Shown here one piece after another: positions 32,072 to 42,043 of a stretch of DNA of 64,000 nucleotides. The notes beneath the pieces were generated by a model. The model saw only the letters and a program-made list of their open reading frames with translations, was not told the DNA's origin and searched no databases. How positions within the stretch are numbered: the first letter of the stretch is position 1; every line of letters begins with the position of its first letter. The translations under genes were made by a program, and so were the position numbers. Location: assembly GCA_039621445.1 (NCBI GenBank), contig CP154956.1:55459419-55523418 (forward strand), written 5' to 3'. This stretch comes from Euglena gracilis. Taxonomy: Eukaryota; Euglenida; Euglenophyceae; Euglenales.

Positions 32072-32630
32072 AAAACTTTCCGGACTTCACCTTTTTGTAC
32101 CTGGATTTTGCCGCATCAAAAAGTCGAACAAAATTTGGAAATTGGGCCTTTGCTTTCCAGACGATGCCATTTGGGGGTTTGACCTGCTGGTAAAGAGTAG
32201 CCAAGGCACTCACATTGGTTGTGAGGGTCGACGGAGCCCACTCGTACATTGGAACACCAGCTTGCTCGCAAAGAACTTTTCTTTGAGCTTTTCCTGCAAT
32301 CTTTTCGTTCTGTGTGTCAAAAAGAGCATCCATGCACAACACCCACTTCGCGAATGCTGTCATGAACTCATCCAGGTCTCCAGCTTGGTATCCCCTAACT
32401 TCACATGTTTTCTGAAAATTTGTGATTGCCAAAAACGCAGTTTTTTGATTCTTTTCTGAACCTTCCGGTTGGAGCAGTGGAAGAAAAGTGTCCCCAAAAA
32501 GTACGGTGTCCGTCGACGGTTGCCTTTGGGATTCCAGGGCCTCTTTCATTTTCGCCAAGAAAAAGTCAGGGGCGGGCAAGGATCCACCCATGGCCGCCTC
32601 GGCTAGGTTCACGAGCTGTGCTGGGAACAT
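32072..32630 (-). pseudogene. Gag-like 5' part of the split gag-like/PHD gene
   Basis: From an ATG at 32630 the minus frame runs about 185 codons up to the LTR. It is helical and charged, with LVNLAEAAM, FFLAKMKEALES, FQKTCEVRGYQAGDLDEFM, WVLCMDALF and YKKVKSGKF. The size and content resemble retroelement gag or nucleocapsid-like proteins, but no zinc knuckle is seen. The frame enters the LTR at 32071 and is then out of context, so the gene is truncated there; the PHD part lies beyond the element. An upstream extension to 32963 overlaps LTR sequence and is unlikely to be coding. Confidence 0.5.
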
Positions 32631-32732
32631 GGTGCTGCAAGGAAAGGAAAGAGGATGTTTCTCCGAACTTGGGGGTAGCTGCCTTTGTCCAAGACTGGAG
32701 GGGGGGGGGGTGGCCGCCTCAAATAAAGGTGG

Positions 32733-33185
32733 TGTGGGATTCGCTCCCAGATGTGCAGCAGAATTAAGCAGAGCCAGGCCAGAGATTCCTAATTTGTACA
32801 TTCCAGGCCAGAGATTCCTAATTTGTACATTCCACAATCTGTCATCTGTAACTTTGTGCAGGTGGCAAGCAGTATGAACCCTTTGGGGCTTTGACTTCTG
32901 GTTTGTTTCTTCCTGTGGTTTTGGGAAGGTTTGGCGCAATGAATTGGCTGATGGAAGAATCAAGGCGCAGGGAGGAGCAGATTGAAAAGGAAAATTTGAG
33001 GCAGTGTGTCAAGTACCTGGGGAAAGACCCTACAAATGTCTGTGGCCCCTGGGCGCTGAAGGTAGCTGAAAGGGAAGGATTCATGCTGGCTGGGGAGTAC
33101 AAGAATTGCTACAGAAAAACCTGCAAATGTCAGATCTGCCAATGGCAAAGACAAAGTGGGGGCCAGATTGGCCCCCCCCCCTACA
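32733..33185 (+). repeat. 5' LTR of the 1.75-kb element
   Basis: Differs from the 3' LTR by an internal ~29-bp duplication ('aggccagagattcctaattt' twice, 32776-32840) and only a few substitutions, which implies recent insertion. Confidence 0.85.
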
Positions 33186-33199
33186 CAAAGGGTTCATGA
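32939..33199 (+). CDS. LTR-borne small protein (unknown)
   Basis: ATG at 32939 opens a frame of about 80 residues: a charged helix (EESRRREEQIEKENLRQ), then KDPTNVCGPWALKVAEREGF and a Cys/His-rich end (YRKTCKCQICQW). The run of C at 33171-33180 ends it; a +1 or -1 change there would join it to the frame at 33186-33635. The CKCQIC word could bind zinc. The same frame stands in the 3' LTR (34234-34476). No known family. Confidence 0.45.
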   Translation: MNWLMEESRRREEQIEKENLRQCVKYLGKDPTNVCGPWALKVAEREGFMLAGEYKNCYRKTCKCQICQWQRQSGGQIGPPPYTKGS

Positions 33200-33635
33200 G
33201 CCTTGCAGAGATGTCCAAGTTGTGCATGCTGAAGATGACAAGTCAAGGAATGCTGAGGTGTGTAATGCCAGCATCGGGCATTACAGCCCTGGACATGGTG
33301 ACATTGAAGTTGATGAAGGCGGATGTGGTGATGTACAGCTGGGCCATGGGGACCCATTGCATGCCAGAAGTGGTGATGGAGAAGATGCTCAAGCTGTGCA
33401 TGCCACAGGTGTACATGATGGTGATGCAGTGCAAGAAGCAAGCCAGAAGGAGCTGTCAAAGGTCAGATGCGAGTCCACCGACGAGGAAGAACCGTTCAAC
33501 TGGGAAGTCCCGAAGAAGGATGTGGCTGAGCCAGGTGCAGACGAACCAAAGTCAAGAGTGAAGAATGAGACGACCAGTTGGAAGCGGAGAAGGAGAAGGC
33601 TGAAGCTTAAGGCTGCCAAGCGACTCGAGGACTAA
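33186..33635 (+). CDS. Internal ORF, acidic then basic protein (unknown)
   Basis: Open to TAA at 33635. It contains many Asp/His/Gly-rich short repeats (HAEDDKS, GHGDIEVDEGG, HARSGDGEDAQAVHA) and finishes with a basic stretch (SWKRRRRRLKLKAAKRLED). The same acidic-then-basic layout ends the 29723 ORF. No initiator is obvious, and it probably continues from the LTR frame through the C-run. Function unknown; a nucleic-acid-binding gag substitute is possible. Confidence 0.4.
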   Translation, partial: QRVHEPCRDVQVVHAEDDKSRNAEVCNASIGHYSPGHGDIEVDEGGCGDVQLGHGDPLHARSGDGEDAQAVHATGVHDGDAVQEASQKELSKVRCESTDEEEPFNWEVPKKDVAEPGADEPKSRVKNETTSWKRRRRRLKLKAAKRLED

Positions 33636-34056
33636 GCGGACCGGGTGTTAACCTGATTGCCTTGTTCTTTTTGCCCCCTGTCGAAAGCTCCGGGTCGAAT
33701 TTTCAGTGGCATGCCGGTTTGTGTGGCAAGTCCTGGTGGCACATCTTCCGGGATGATTGCCCAGGTAACTTTTGCCCCAGACCCCCCCCCCCTGTGTGGC
33801 AGGCCCTGGTGGCACGTCTTCGACGATTGCTCAGGTAGCCATTGCTTCAGGGAACCAATTGCCCCCTGTGCACAAACCGCAGGCAGTGGGCCACGGCATG
33901 CACGGGTGTGGCATGGTGGGGTCGGCAATTGCTCGAAAAACGACTTGTGTGGCTCGAGGGCGGGGGAAAGGCAGGTGGCACAGGTGAAGCCCATCTTTGA
34001 GCGACTCCCAGATGCCAAAGGCTGACATAGCTTGGGAAGCTTTTTGAGGAGGGGAG

Positions 34057-34482
34057 TGTGGGATTCGCTCCCAGATGTGCAGCAGAATTAAGCAGAGCCA
34101 GGCCAGAGATTCCTAATTTGAACATTCCACAATCTGTCATCTGTAACTTTGTGCAGGTGGCAAGCAGTATGAACCCTTTGGGGCTTTGACTTCTGGTTTG
34201 TTTCTTGCTGTGGTTTTGGGAAGGTTTGGCGCAATGAATTGGCTGATGGAAGAATCAAGGCGCAGGGAGGAGCAGATTGAAAAGGAAAATTTGAGGCAGT
34301 GTGTCAAGTACCTGGGGAAAGACCCTACAAATGTCTGTGGCCCCTGGGCGCTGAAGGTAGCTGAAAGGGAAGGATTCATGCTGGCTGGGGAGTACAAGAA
34401 TTGCCACAGAAAAACCTGCAAATGTCAGATCTGCCAATGGCAAAGACAAAGTGGGGGCCAGATTGGCCCCCCCCCCCCTACA
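34057..34482 (+). repeat. 3' LTR of the 1.75-kb element
   Basis: Carries the second copy of the small LTR-borne ORF (ATG 34234), with Tyr/His and Pro/Ala differences from the first. Confidence 0.85.
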
Positions 34483-34615
34483 GTGGGGGTGGGGGCCGCC
34501 TTTGCCCTGAGGCGGGTGGGGGGGGGTGGCCGCCTTTGTCCTCCGCTCCGATCCGGACAAAGGCGGCCTCCCCCCCCACCCGCCTCAGGACAAAGGCGGC
34601 CACCCCCCACCTTTC
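34483..34615. repeat. GCCTTTGTCCTGAGGCGGG palindrome
   Basis: 'ggccgcctttgccctgaggc' and 'gggtggccgcctttgtcc' are mirrored by 'ggacaaaggcggcc' and 'cccgcctcaggacaaaggcg' around a centre near 34550. The LTR element inserted into a related unit (32690-32732). Confidence 0.8.
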
Positions 34616-35810
34616 TTGATATAAAGGGTATAACAAACCCCTGCAGTGTGTTACAAATAGACTGTCTTCGGACGTCACCATTGACAATTGTGTTCAGACG
34701 AAATGTTTTTTTTAAAAAAGTTGTACCTACTAAAATTTAGATAGTTTCGATGTTTTATTCACACCTACAGTTGGCGTTTTTTTGTTTTTTATTTAAAAAA
34801 GGGCAAAAAAAAACAGCAAAAAAAACAAAGGGGAAAATGATGGTCCAAATTTTGCCTTTGATCGCAAGGGTGAACCAATCTTAGCTCAAATGACTTGAAA
34901 ACCAATACTTTTGGTTGTCTTCAACAAGAATGGTCAAAATAGGGCATTTTTCTGCTATTTTGGGATGTTTCAACTTGAAACATCCCAAATTTGGTGTCTT
35001 TCTCTGACAGAGGATGGGCAAAAAAAAGCTAAAATTAAAGGCATTTTTTTTTTGCCTTGGACCCTCAATGGCGTTTTTTTTTGTTTTTTTAAAAAAACAT
35101 GTTTTTTTTCTTCAAAAAAAGGTGTTTTTTTTGACTTCATTTTAAACGAAGTGCCAGCTATGTCTACAACCAAACCAGCAAACGGTTTCCGTTTTCTTTG
35201 AACAAGAATTCAGCTTTGGCTGAAAACCGAATGAAATCCCAAAAATCACCTTCGGCTGAAAGCCCTCTCCCCCTGAAAGGGCGAAGTCCCAAAACCAGCT
35301 TCGGCTGAAAGCCCCCCCCCCCCCGCGAGGGCGGAGTCCCAAAAGCGCTTCGTGCTAGTAAGACTACGCACAGCGTGCAGCGTGCACACCATAATAAGTA
35401 GGTGGTATATTCCAGAACTCAGAAAATAATTCTGGGGTGGGGTGGAAGTGGAGGCACATGGCCAGTCAGAACTGGCCAGGGAGAAGAACCTACTTTACAG
35501 ATCCAACTGCTGGAGCCAGCCGGGGGGGAAAGGGAGAAGAGTGGGGGGGGGCTGGTCTTAGGACTGGAAAAGGAAATTTGATGGCGGGCAGCCTGGGCCT
35601 TATGGCCAAAAAGAAGTTGACTCAAGTGCCTTAGGCACACCCAAACAGGGAGGACGGGATTCTGGAACGGAAAACCTTCCGGGCCCATTTTCCTTGGGCT
35701 TATACTTGTCCCCAACCCTTTACCGCCAAAAAGCAGGTGGCCGCTTGACGGGAACCTCTTTTGCACGTTTTCGGGTTTTGGGTGACATATTTATACCCTG
35801 AGGTACCGTG
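34616..35810. other. No gene recognised
   Basis: Includes an A/T palindrome with AAAAAAACATGTTTTTTT (35085-35110) and three 'cttcggctgaaagccc' words (35250-35330). Confidence 0.45.
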
Positions 35811-35814
35811 CCCC

Positions 35815-36130
35815 GCCCCCCAGTTAGTCACCCCCCTGGAAGGGAAATTCCGCTAGGGTGACTAATAGGCGGGGTGACTAACTCGGGGGGGGGGGGGGGA
35901 GCAATTTTTGCCCAAATTTTGCCCCCCACCCAAAGTCTTGGGGGGTTTCAAGGTTGTTTTTGGGAATTCCAGGGCACTTTTCATGGATGGCAACAAGCAA
36001 AAAATTGTGGGTGTCCAATTTTGGTGTTTTTTCACAGAAAAATATTTCCCTTCGTAAATTTTTTTTTTGCCTGGGGCCCAAAGGTGACTGATAGGGGAGG
36101 GGTGACTAACTCGGGGGGGGGGCATGGTAA
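35815..36130. repeat. AGTTAGTCACC foldback
   Basis: 'agttagtcacccccc' (35822) faces 'ggggtgactaactc' (35871) and again 'gaggggtgactaactc' (36097). The two right-hand copies enclose about 225 bp. Confidence 0.65.
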
Positions 36131-36244
36131 ATTGGAAATAAGTCATGGTTCCTGGTACCCAGGGCCTTGAAATAACAAATTCCCTTCTATGTTGGCAACA
36201 TACTTGGGGGCTAAGTTGTTTTTGTGGTTCACTTTGGCGACCTT

Positions 36245-36420
36245 TGGCGACCGTGGGCCGACCCTAGGGTCGGCCCACTACCCCCCCCCCCCCCCCAGGC
36301 CAAATCTTGGAACCGGGGGGGGGAGGTCGTGGGGTGGGCCGACCCTAAGTCGACCCTAGGGTCGGCCCACGACCCTAAGTCGACCCTAAGCCGGCGACCC
36401 TAGGGTCGGCCCACACCCCC
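36245..36420. repeat. GGGCCGACCCTAGGGTCGGCCC palindromes
   Basis: 36253-36278 is a perfect 26-bp palindrome (half GTGGGCCGACCCT). Further halves and a spaced pair fill 36333-36412, separated by a C-run. Confidence 0.95.
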
Positions 36421-36424
36421 ACCC

Positions 36425-37200
36425 CCAGGCCAGATCTACAGGCCCGGGCGCAAACCGCAAGTACATTAAATACGTCAGGAATTAAACCGCAAGGAATTTA
36501 ATCCGGTGAGCCCCCGCCAGTCGGGGAATTAAATCCGGTCGCCCGGTTTTTCGCAGTTTTTTTTTAACTTCGGCTGTACGGTGACGTCGCTTGCTATAAA
36601 TCGGTGATGCTTTCTCTCCTTTTTTTGTGTCGGTTCCGGACGCGTAGAAAACCAAAATCCTTTCTGACTACTTTTCATTTCCCCGTTTCTTTGTGCAGAA
36701 AAAGCCTCGAAACTTCGAAAAATGTTCCCTGGCTGGACCCTTTTTGCTGGGCCCTGTGGCACCGAACTGGCCAAACATCCTGGCACCAAACTGGCCACCA
36801 CCTGTGACAGCCCCCCCCCCCCCATCACCAAAACTGGGCCACCTGTGACAGCCCCCAAACTGGCGACTGGTGGAAAATAAGTTGAGTGGAAAATTGGCAT
36901 CCACAAGAAAAACAAGATTCTGTCAGGGCCTTTGCTGGCCCAGGGCCTTTTCAGGCCACAGGTGCAAAGTGGTTTCAGTGGCCACTGCATGCAAAATTGA
37001 GCTTTTCAGACGGTTCACACACAGGAAATTCTAGGGACACATTTGCAAAACACAACAATGCAGCAGAAAAAAAAGGCCCTACGTTACAAAAAAAATTTGC
37101 ACTGCAGCAGTTACAAAATATTTTTTACCTGCCTTCCTTCAGCTTCTGTTCTTCAGCTTCTCTCAATTCACCTGATGAAAACACATGCATCCAAACAAAC
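36425..37200. other. No gene recognised
   Basis: 'gaattaaaNccgcaagg' and 'gaattaaatccggtcgcc' words (36478-36545) and ACTGGCCA/TGGCCAGT words (36765-36865). No coding domain. Confidence 0.4.
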
Positions 37201-37204
37201 AATT

Positions 37205-37380
37205 GCACTGGTGGCCAGTTTTTGGCCAAATGTGTTTGGCCAGTTTTGGGCCAGATGTGTTGGCCAGTTTTTGGCCAAATGTGGTGGCCAGTTTTTGGCC
37301 CGTTTTGGACAAGATGTGCTGGCCAATTTTGGGCGAGATGTGTTGGCCAGTTTTGGGCTACAGGTTGTGGCCAAAACCAT
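37205..37380 (+). repeat. TGGCCAGTTTTTGGCCAAATGTG minisatellite
   Basis: Six to seven units of about 24-30 bp; similar words appear at 44190-44260. Confidence 0.85.
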
Positions 37381-37494
37381 CACATCACGTTATATTGTGG
37401 TTCGTCTTCTTGTTTGCTACATCGATGTAGTGAAAAAATGTTCTTTCGTCCAACTGTTCGGCGTGGGCCGGCGTGCCCTTCTCCGGGATAGGGC

Positions 37495-37800
37495 GGTTGG
37501 TACCCCCCCCCCCCCCCCCCCTCTCCGAGGGCCTCGCCACGCCATTTACCCCCCCCCCCAGCCGGACCCCCTCGCCACGCCACCGGGGATTTTCGCGATT
37601 TTTTGAAGGAAAATTTAGTTGGAAACCATGGTACACCCCTCCCCCCCCTGGTCGCCGACCCCCTTGCCACGCCATTTCCCCCCCCCCCCCCTAGCCGGAC
37701 CCCCTCGCCAAGCCACCAGGGATTTTGGCGTTTTTTTGAAGGAAAATTTTGTTGGAAACCATGGTACACCCCTCCCCCCCCTGCCCCTTGCCACGCTATT
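37495..37800 (-). repeat. CCTCGCCACGCC tandem repeat
   Basis: Three ~110-bp units with 'ccccctcgccacgccaccNg', 'gaaggaaaattt' and 'ttggaaaccatggtacaccc'. Reverse complement of 24195-24440. Open frames inside are low-complexity by-products. Confidence 0.85.
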
Positions 37801-37804
37801 TGGA

Positions 37805-38550
37805 CCCCCTATCTATCTATCTACCTATCTTCTGCTTCGGTCAGATGAATGCCTTGCGACGGCAGAACTTTTTAATTTTTTTTCCTACAAAAGTCGCAGG
37901 AGGTTATTTTTCCACATAGAAATCGCCACAGAAAATTTACGGTGCCGGATGGAAATTACCATAAAGAAATTTCCCTATGGGCCGGAAACGCCCATTGCCA
38001 AGGCTGCATTACTATCTCCGTCTGTTTATTTTCCCCGGTCGAATAACCCCCCCCCCTTTGGCTCAAAATATGTAAACAGCGACCTGTCTGTTTTTTTTCT
38101 CCCCCTGCAATATTTCTACGGACAAAGATGCTTGACAATGGACGTGCGCAAACTCTCTCATGCGCAACGTCATTGCTTACGGCAAGGCCGCAGCCTGTTC
38201 AGATGAGCATGCAACTCAGCGGCAACTTGTTCATCCAAACGTGCTTGCAACACATCGACAGAGGCGGGAGGAGCGTCATCTCGACACTCCTCATCGAGAC
38301 CGTCATCAATGTCTTGGTCCTCCTGTGTTTTCGTCACTCACGGACTGGGTGAATAAAACGCGGGAGGACCGTGCTGAGGGGGTCGGACCACCATGGGGGG
38401 GGGGGTGGCTGCCGAACCTCCCTTCACATTCCGCGTACCAGACGGACGCCGAGCACGGTTCACGGCCATCTTTGAGGGTTTGACCGGCATTAGAAAGGTT
38501 CTGGAAGGGAACCCGGTCGAATATCCCCCCCCCAGGTTTTGGAGCCTAGG
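37805..38550. other. No gene recognised
   Basis: Contains (CTAT)n at 37808-37830. A homopolymer-free part (38100-38380) has open frames with no recognisable domain. Confidence 0.4.
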
Positions 38551-38559
38551 CACAGGGGG

Positions 38560-39420
38560 GGGGAGGGGGCTGAGGGGGGGGTGCGAGCGGCCGCGCGGGC
38601 GGCCGCGCGGTCGGCGCACATCCTAAAATCGGTGTTTTTCGGGTCCAACAAGTGTTCATTTTGCCATTTTTGGGCCATTTTTAACCAAAAAAGTGCTTTT
38701 TTGGCCGCGCGCAGAGCGCGCGGCCCCCAAATTTGCCATTTTATGTCCGAAAATGGTCATTTTTCGTCATTTTTGGTCATTTTTGGGCCTCAAAAAAGTC
38801 CCGATTTTGTCACAAAATTTTTTTTTCTTGGCCATGCTAGGCACAGTGGAGATCAGGCAGTAGACTTTGGTCATTTTGACCCCCCCTCCCCCCCCTATGG
38901 TGAAGTTCACCGTTTGAAAGTTCACCGGGGGTCCCGGACCCCCTCCCCCCCTCTGCCTAACCCATCGGTGAACTTCACCGGTGAAGTTCACCAAGAGAGT
39001 ACTTTTTTGGCCAAAAATGGCCAAAAATGGCATTTTGTGGAAGTTTTCGGAAATTTCGATAAAATTCCATGAGGCATCAACCTCAAAATGACCATTTTGA
39101 GAGGAAAGGAGCAAAATTTTACCATGAAAATTTCACCCCCAACCTTCAAAACGGTGAAGTTCACCGGTGAACTTCACCAGTGAACTTCACCGCCGAAAGT
39201 ACCCCCCCCCCCCGTGAATGTTCACCGGTGAACTTCACCGGGGGGGTCCACACCCCCCCCCCCACCCCTGCCTAACCTCCAGTGGGCGGAGGGGGGGGGG
39301 TCCATGGCGGGCGAGCGGCCGCGCGGGCGGCCGCGCAGGTGCCGCGCAGGGGGGGGGGGGGGAGGGGGGGAGTCCCGGACCCCCCAGAGCGGCGCGCCTA
39401 GCCTCCTTTGGTCTCCGTGG
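38560..39420. mobile_element. Foldback element with GGTGAAGTTCACC palindromes
   Basis: GC arms 'gcggccgcgcgggcggccgc' lie at 38588 and again at 39312. Between them, perfect 26-bp palindromes stand at 38967-38992 and 39153-39178 (GGTGAACTTCACC/GGTGAAGTTCACC), with more half-sites at 38902-38925 and 39216-39240. 38612-38780 is a partial copy of the inverted arm of the 15.77-18.17 kb element. The outer tip (39370-39415) is the inverse of 27703. No ORF of note. Confidence 0.65.
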
Positions 39421-39424
39421 GGGG

Positions 39425-40115
39425 GGAATAAACAATCATAGATAGTAGATTTCCAAGTGAATGGGAAGATAGAAGTTGAGGTTGAAATGAAGTCAAAGTG
39501 TAACTTTAAAATTTTGTTCCCAAGTACAGGGGGGAGGGGGGTCCTAGACCCCCCCCCCCTGTTCACTTCCGAACTGAACTGGACATGTTGACTTCCCGGA
39601 GAGGGGGGGTCCAGCGCCAAGGGCGCCGATTTTTTTTGAAAAAATGCTTTTTTGGTGTTCACCCGTCGTTCCATTTTTCGTTTTTTTTCTCCGAAGTGAA
39701 CAGGTACATCTAGGTACACGGGGGGGATGGTCTCGGGACACCCCTGTTCTCTTCCGAAGTGAACTGAACAGGGAGGAGGGGGGCAGGGCTGAGGCATTGT
39801 TTTAAAAGAAGTGTTTTTAAACAAGTTTTTTTCCTATTTGCAGTGTGTTATTTAAAAAAAAAACTCTTTTTCGAAACAAAAAACCGTTTTTAAACCTTTT
39901 TTTATTCTTGAATTTTTTTTTGCTTTGTTTTAAAACAAAAAAAAAATCAGCCCTGGAGGGGGGGAGGGTGGAGAGGGTCCGGGGTCCCAAAGTGGATGCT
40001 GGGAACCAAGTTCTGAAACTTCAGTGTTGAGGATCTTAAAGAGGAGGAGGAGGTGTGGCTGGCCGCGATGGGATTTTTTAAAAAATGATGATTCACCATA
40101 CGCAAAAAAATGCTT
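39425..40115. other. No gene recognised
   Basis: 'gttcacttccgaactgaact' and 'cttccgaagtgaact' words (39560-39770) and T(n)A(n) runs up to the LINE start. Confidence 0.4.
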
Positions 40116-40134
40116 GCATTCCTAATCCTTCTCC

Positions 40135-42043
40135 TTCAGTGAAGACATTCGCCCAATCGCAGCAGGTGAAACACTCCGCCGATTGGTTGGCAAATGTCTC
40201 ATGCGTCATCCCACTGAAACGCTTTGAAAGAACTGAGTCCTCCACAATGTGGCGTTGGTGTGCCGAATGCATGACCACTGATCGCAATGGGAATCCAACA
40301 GATGGTGGACACTCTGCACTCGGACAGAGACAATCGCTGGGGGCTGCTTCAAGTGGATTTCAGGAATGCCTTCAACTCCCTGTCACGGGAAAAATCCTGC
40401 AATCCATCCGTAGACGATGCCCTGAAGTGTGCCCTTGGCTGGATTCGTGCTACGCCCAAAACAGCAAGCTGTATTGTGGAAACCATTGTCTGCCTTCCCA
40501 GAGGGGAGCTCAACAAGGCGACCCATGCGGACCTGCAGCTTTCGCCTGGGGTGTACAAGACCTTTGTGAGGGCCTCTCCCCCTTGGTCGAATGGCAGGGA
40601 TGGTACTATGACGCCCATCTGCTGGGATCGGCAGCCCATCTGCTGGGATCGCCAGCCCATCTGCTGGGATCGCCAGCCCAATTGCACAACACCCTTGCAT
40701 TTTTAATTCGCGAGGCAGCCACGCTTGGGTTGGCCGTGAACCCTGCAAAGTGTCGATTGTGGGGACCAGCGTTCACATCAACAGAAGGTGTCCCTTGCAT
40801 TCCCCCTGGCACGCCAAAGGACAGCCCCTTACATCAAATACCACTGACTGCCTTTGTTGCTGGTTCTGGTTTGAAAGTTTTGGGTGTCCCTGTTCACCAC
40901 CCCCAAGATGACCGCTTCTGTGAAGAAGTTTGGAATAAGCGCATTGAAGACATCCGACGTTCTTGCACAGTACTTCAACACCTACCGCAATCGCATGTGC
41001 AATTCACCTTGCTTCGTTTCTGTTTATCCGCTTGCAAAGTGAATGACCTCTTGCGCGCCTGCAAAATCTCCTCTGCAACAGCGGCATGCAAGACGTCGTC
41101 TGGAATTATTCGGGAAACATTCAGTGGCATGGTCGGCTCCCCTTGCACCCCAGAAGAATGGCTGCAAGTTTTCCTGGCCATCAGATGCGGTGGACTGGGG
41201 ATCTCGGATCCACTATTTCAACGTGTGCCTGCCAGATTGTCTCAAGTGGTGGACTTTTTTCGAAGAGCTCCCTCTGTATTCGGCCTGCCCGATGCCATGG
41301 ACATCCTTCCCAAGGACGCTGACGATTGTTTACGGACAGCCCTCAATGAACTTGGTCAAATGGCCCCACTGCCACAATGGGCCAGTGACAAAAACATGGT
41401 CCCTCAGGCACAGTCTCCACACAATTCACAACGTTGGTGGAATCAGCAGAGCATGCTTGCCCGCCAGAAAAACCTTCGGGACATATTGAATGGACCTGCT
41501 GCTGTACGTTTTGCAAGCCAATGCCAACCACATGCTATGGCGTGGGCCGCTTTGACACCATCTCAAGGACTGCGCTCCCTGTTGCCCACGGCTGAATTCC
41601 GCTGCACACTTCGTTGGTCCCTCGGAATGACTCTCACACCAATGGAATCCGATCCCAACCTCTGTCCCAAATGCTTTGGACCATCAGACTTTCTCGCACA
41701 CCACCTCGTTTGCTGCAAATCAAACTTCATCACCCGGCGGCACGGGGCGGTACAAGATTTTCTGACAACCACAGCACAGAAGGCAGGATTTACAGCCCGT
41801 AAATAACTACGAGCTGATGACCGTTCCCGGCCTGGGGACATCTTCATTCCTCGCTTGGACAGTGATGGACCCGTTGCAGTGGATGTGACAATCCGCCACA
41901 CCCTTGCGCAAAGTCATCCGCTGCGGAGTGCAGAGATCCTTTCACAATGGCAAACACGTCAGGAGGCTGAAAAGCATACCAAATATGATGCAACATGCCA
42001 ACGACTGGGCTGGCGGTTGATGCCATTCGTCATGGATGGGTAG
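40135..42043 (+). pseudogene. 5'-truncated LINE reverse transcriptase
   Basis: RT motifs appear in order over three frames. DIRPIAAGETLRRLVGKCLM sits at 40144-40205; QVDFRNAFNSLSR with the motif-A Asp at about 40350-40390; RGAQQGDPCGP at about 40500-40535; the YxDD site at 40604-40615; then VNPAKCRLWG. After these come an anchor-like C-terminal region and, past an in-frame TAA (41804-41806), GDIFIPRLD..GPVAVDVTIRHTL, typical of the LINE C-terminus, to TAG at 42041. Such enzymes prime reverse transcription on a nicked target. Damage: at least two frameshifts, two premature stops, and catalytic YxDD altered to YYDA. The 5' end is missing, as is common for target-primed insertions. No endonuclease domain remains. 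Confidence 0.85.
40613..40675 (+). repeat. Three 21-bp tandem copies at the RT active site
   Basis: 'gcccatctgctgggatcgSca' x3 encodes AHLLGS(A/P) three times directly after the YYD of the catalytic motif. Confidence 0.95.

Larger units (their letters stand above)
32733..34482 (+). mobile_element. 1.75-kb non-autonomous LTR element with 4-bp TSD
   Basis: Direct repeats 32733-33185 and 34057-34482 both begin TGTGGGATTCGC and end CTACA. The second is preceded by a purine tract (GAGGAGGGGAG, 34046-34056). The four bases outside each end are GTGG (32729-32732 and 34483-34486), a target-site duplication. The interior of 0.87 kb has one ORF (frame shifted from the LTR ORF) and no pol. The element is structurally complete and probably mobilised in trans. 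Confidence 0.8.

Noticed and set aside
32631-32963. N-terminal extension of the minus-strand gag-like frame
   Set aside because: It runs through a C-run and the LTR of the neighbouring 1.75-kb element, so the start at 32630 is preferred.
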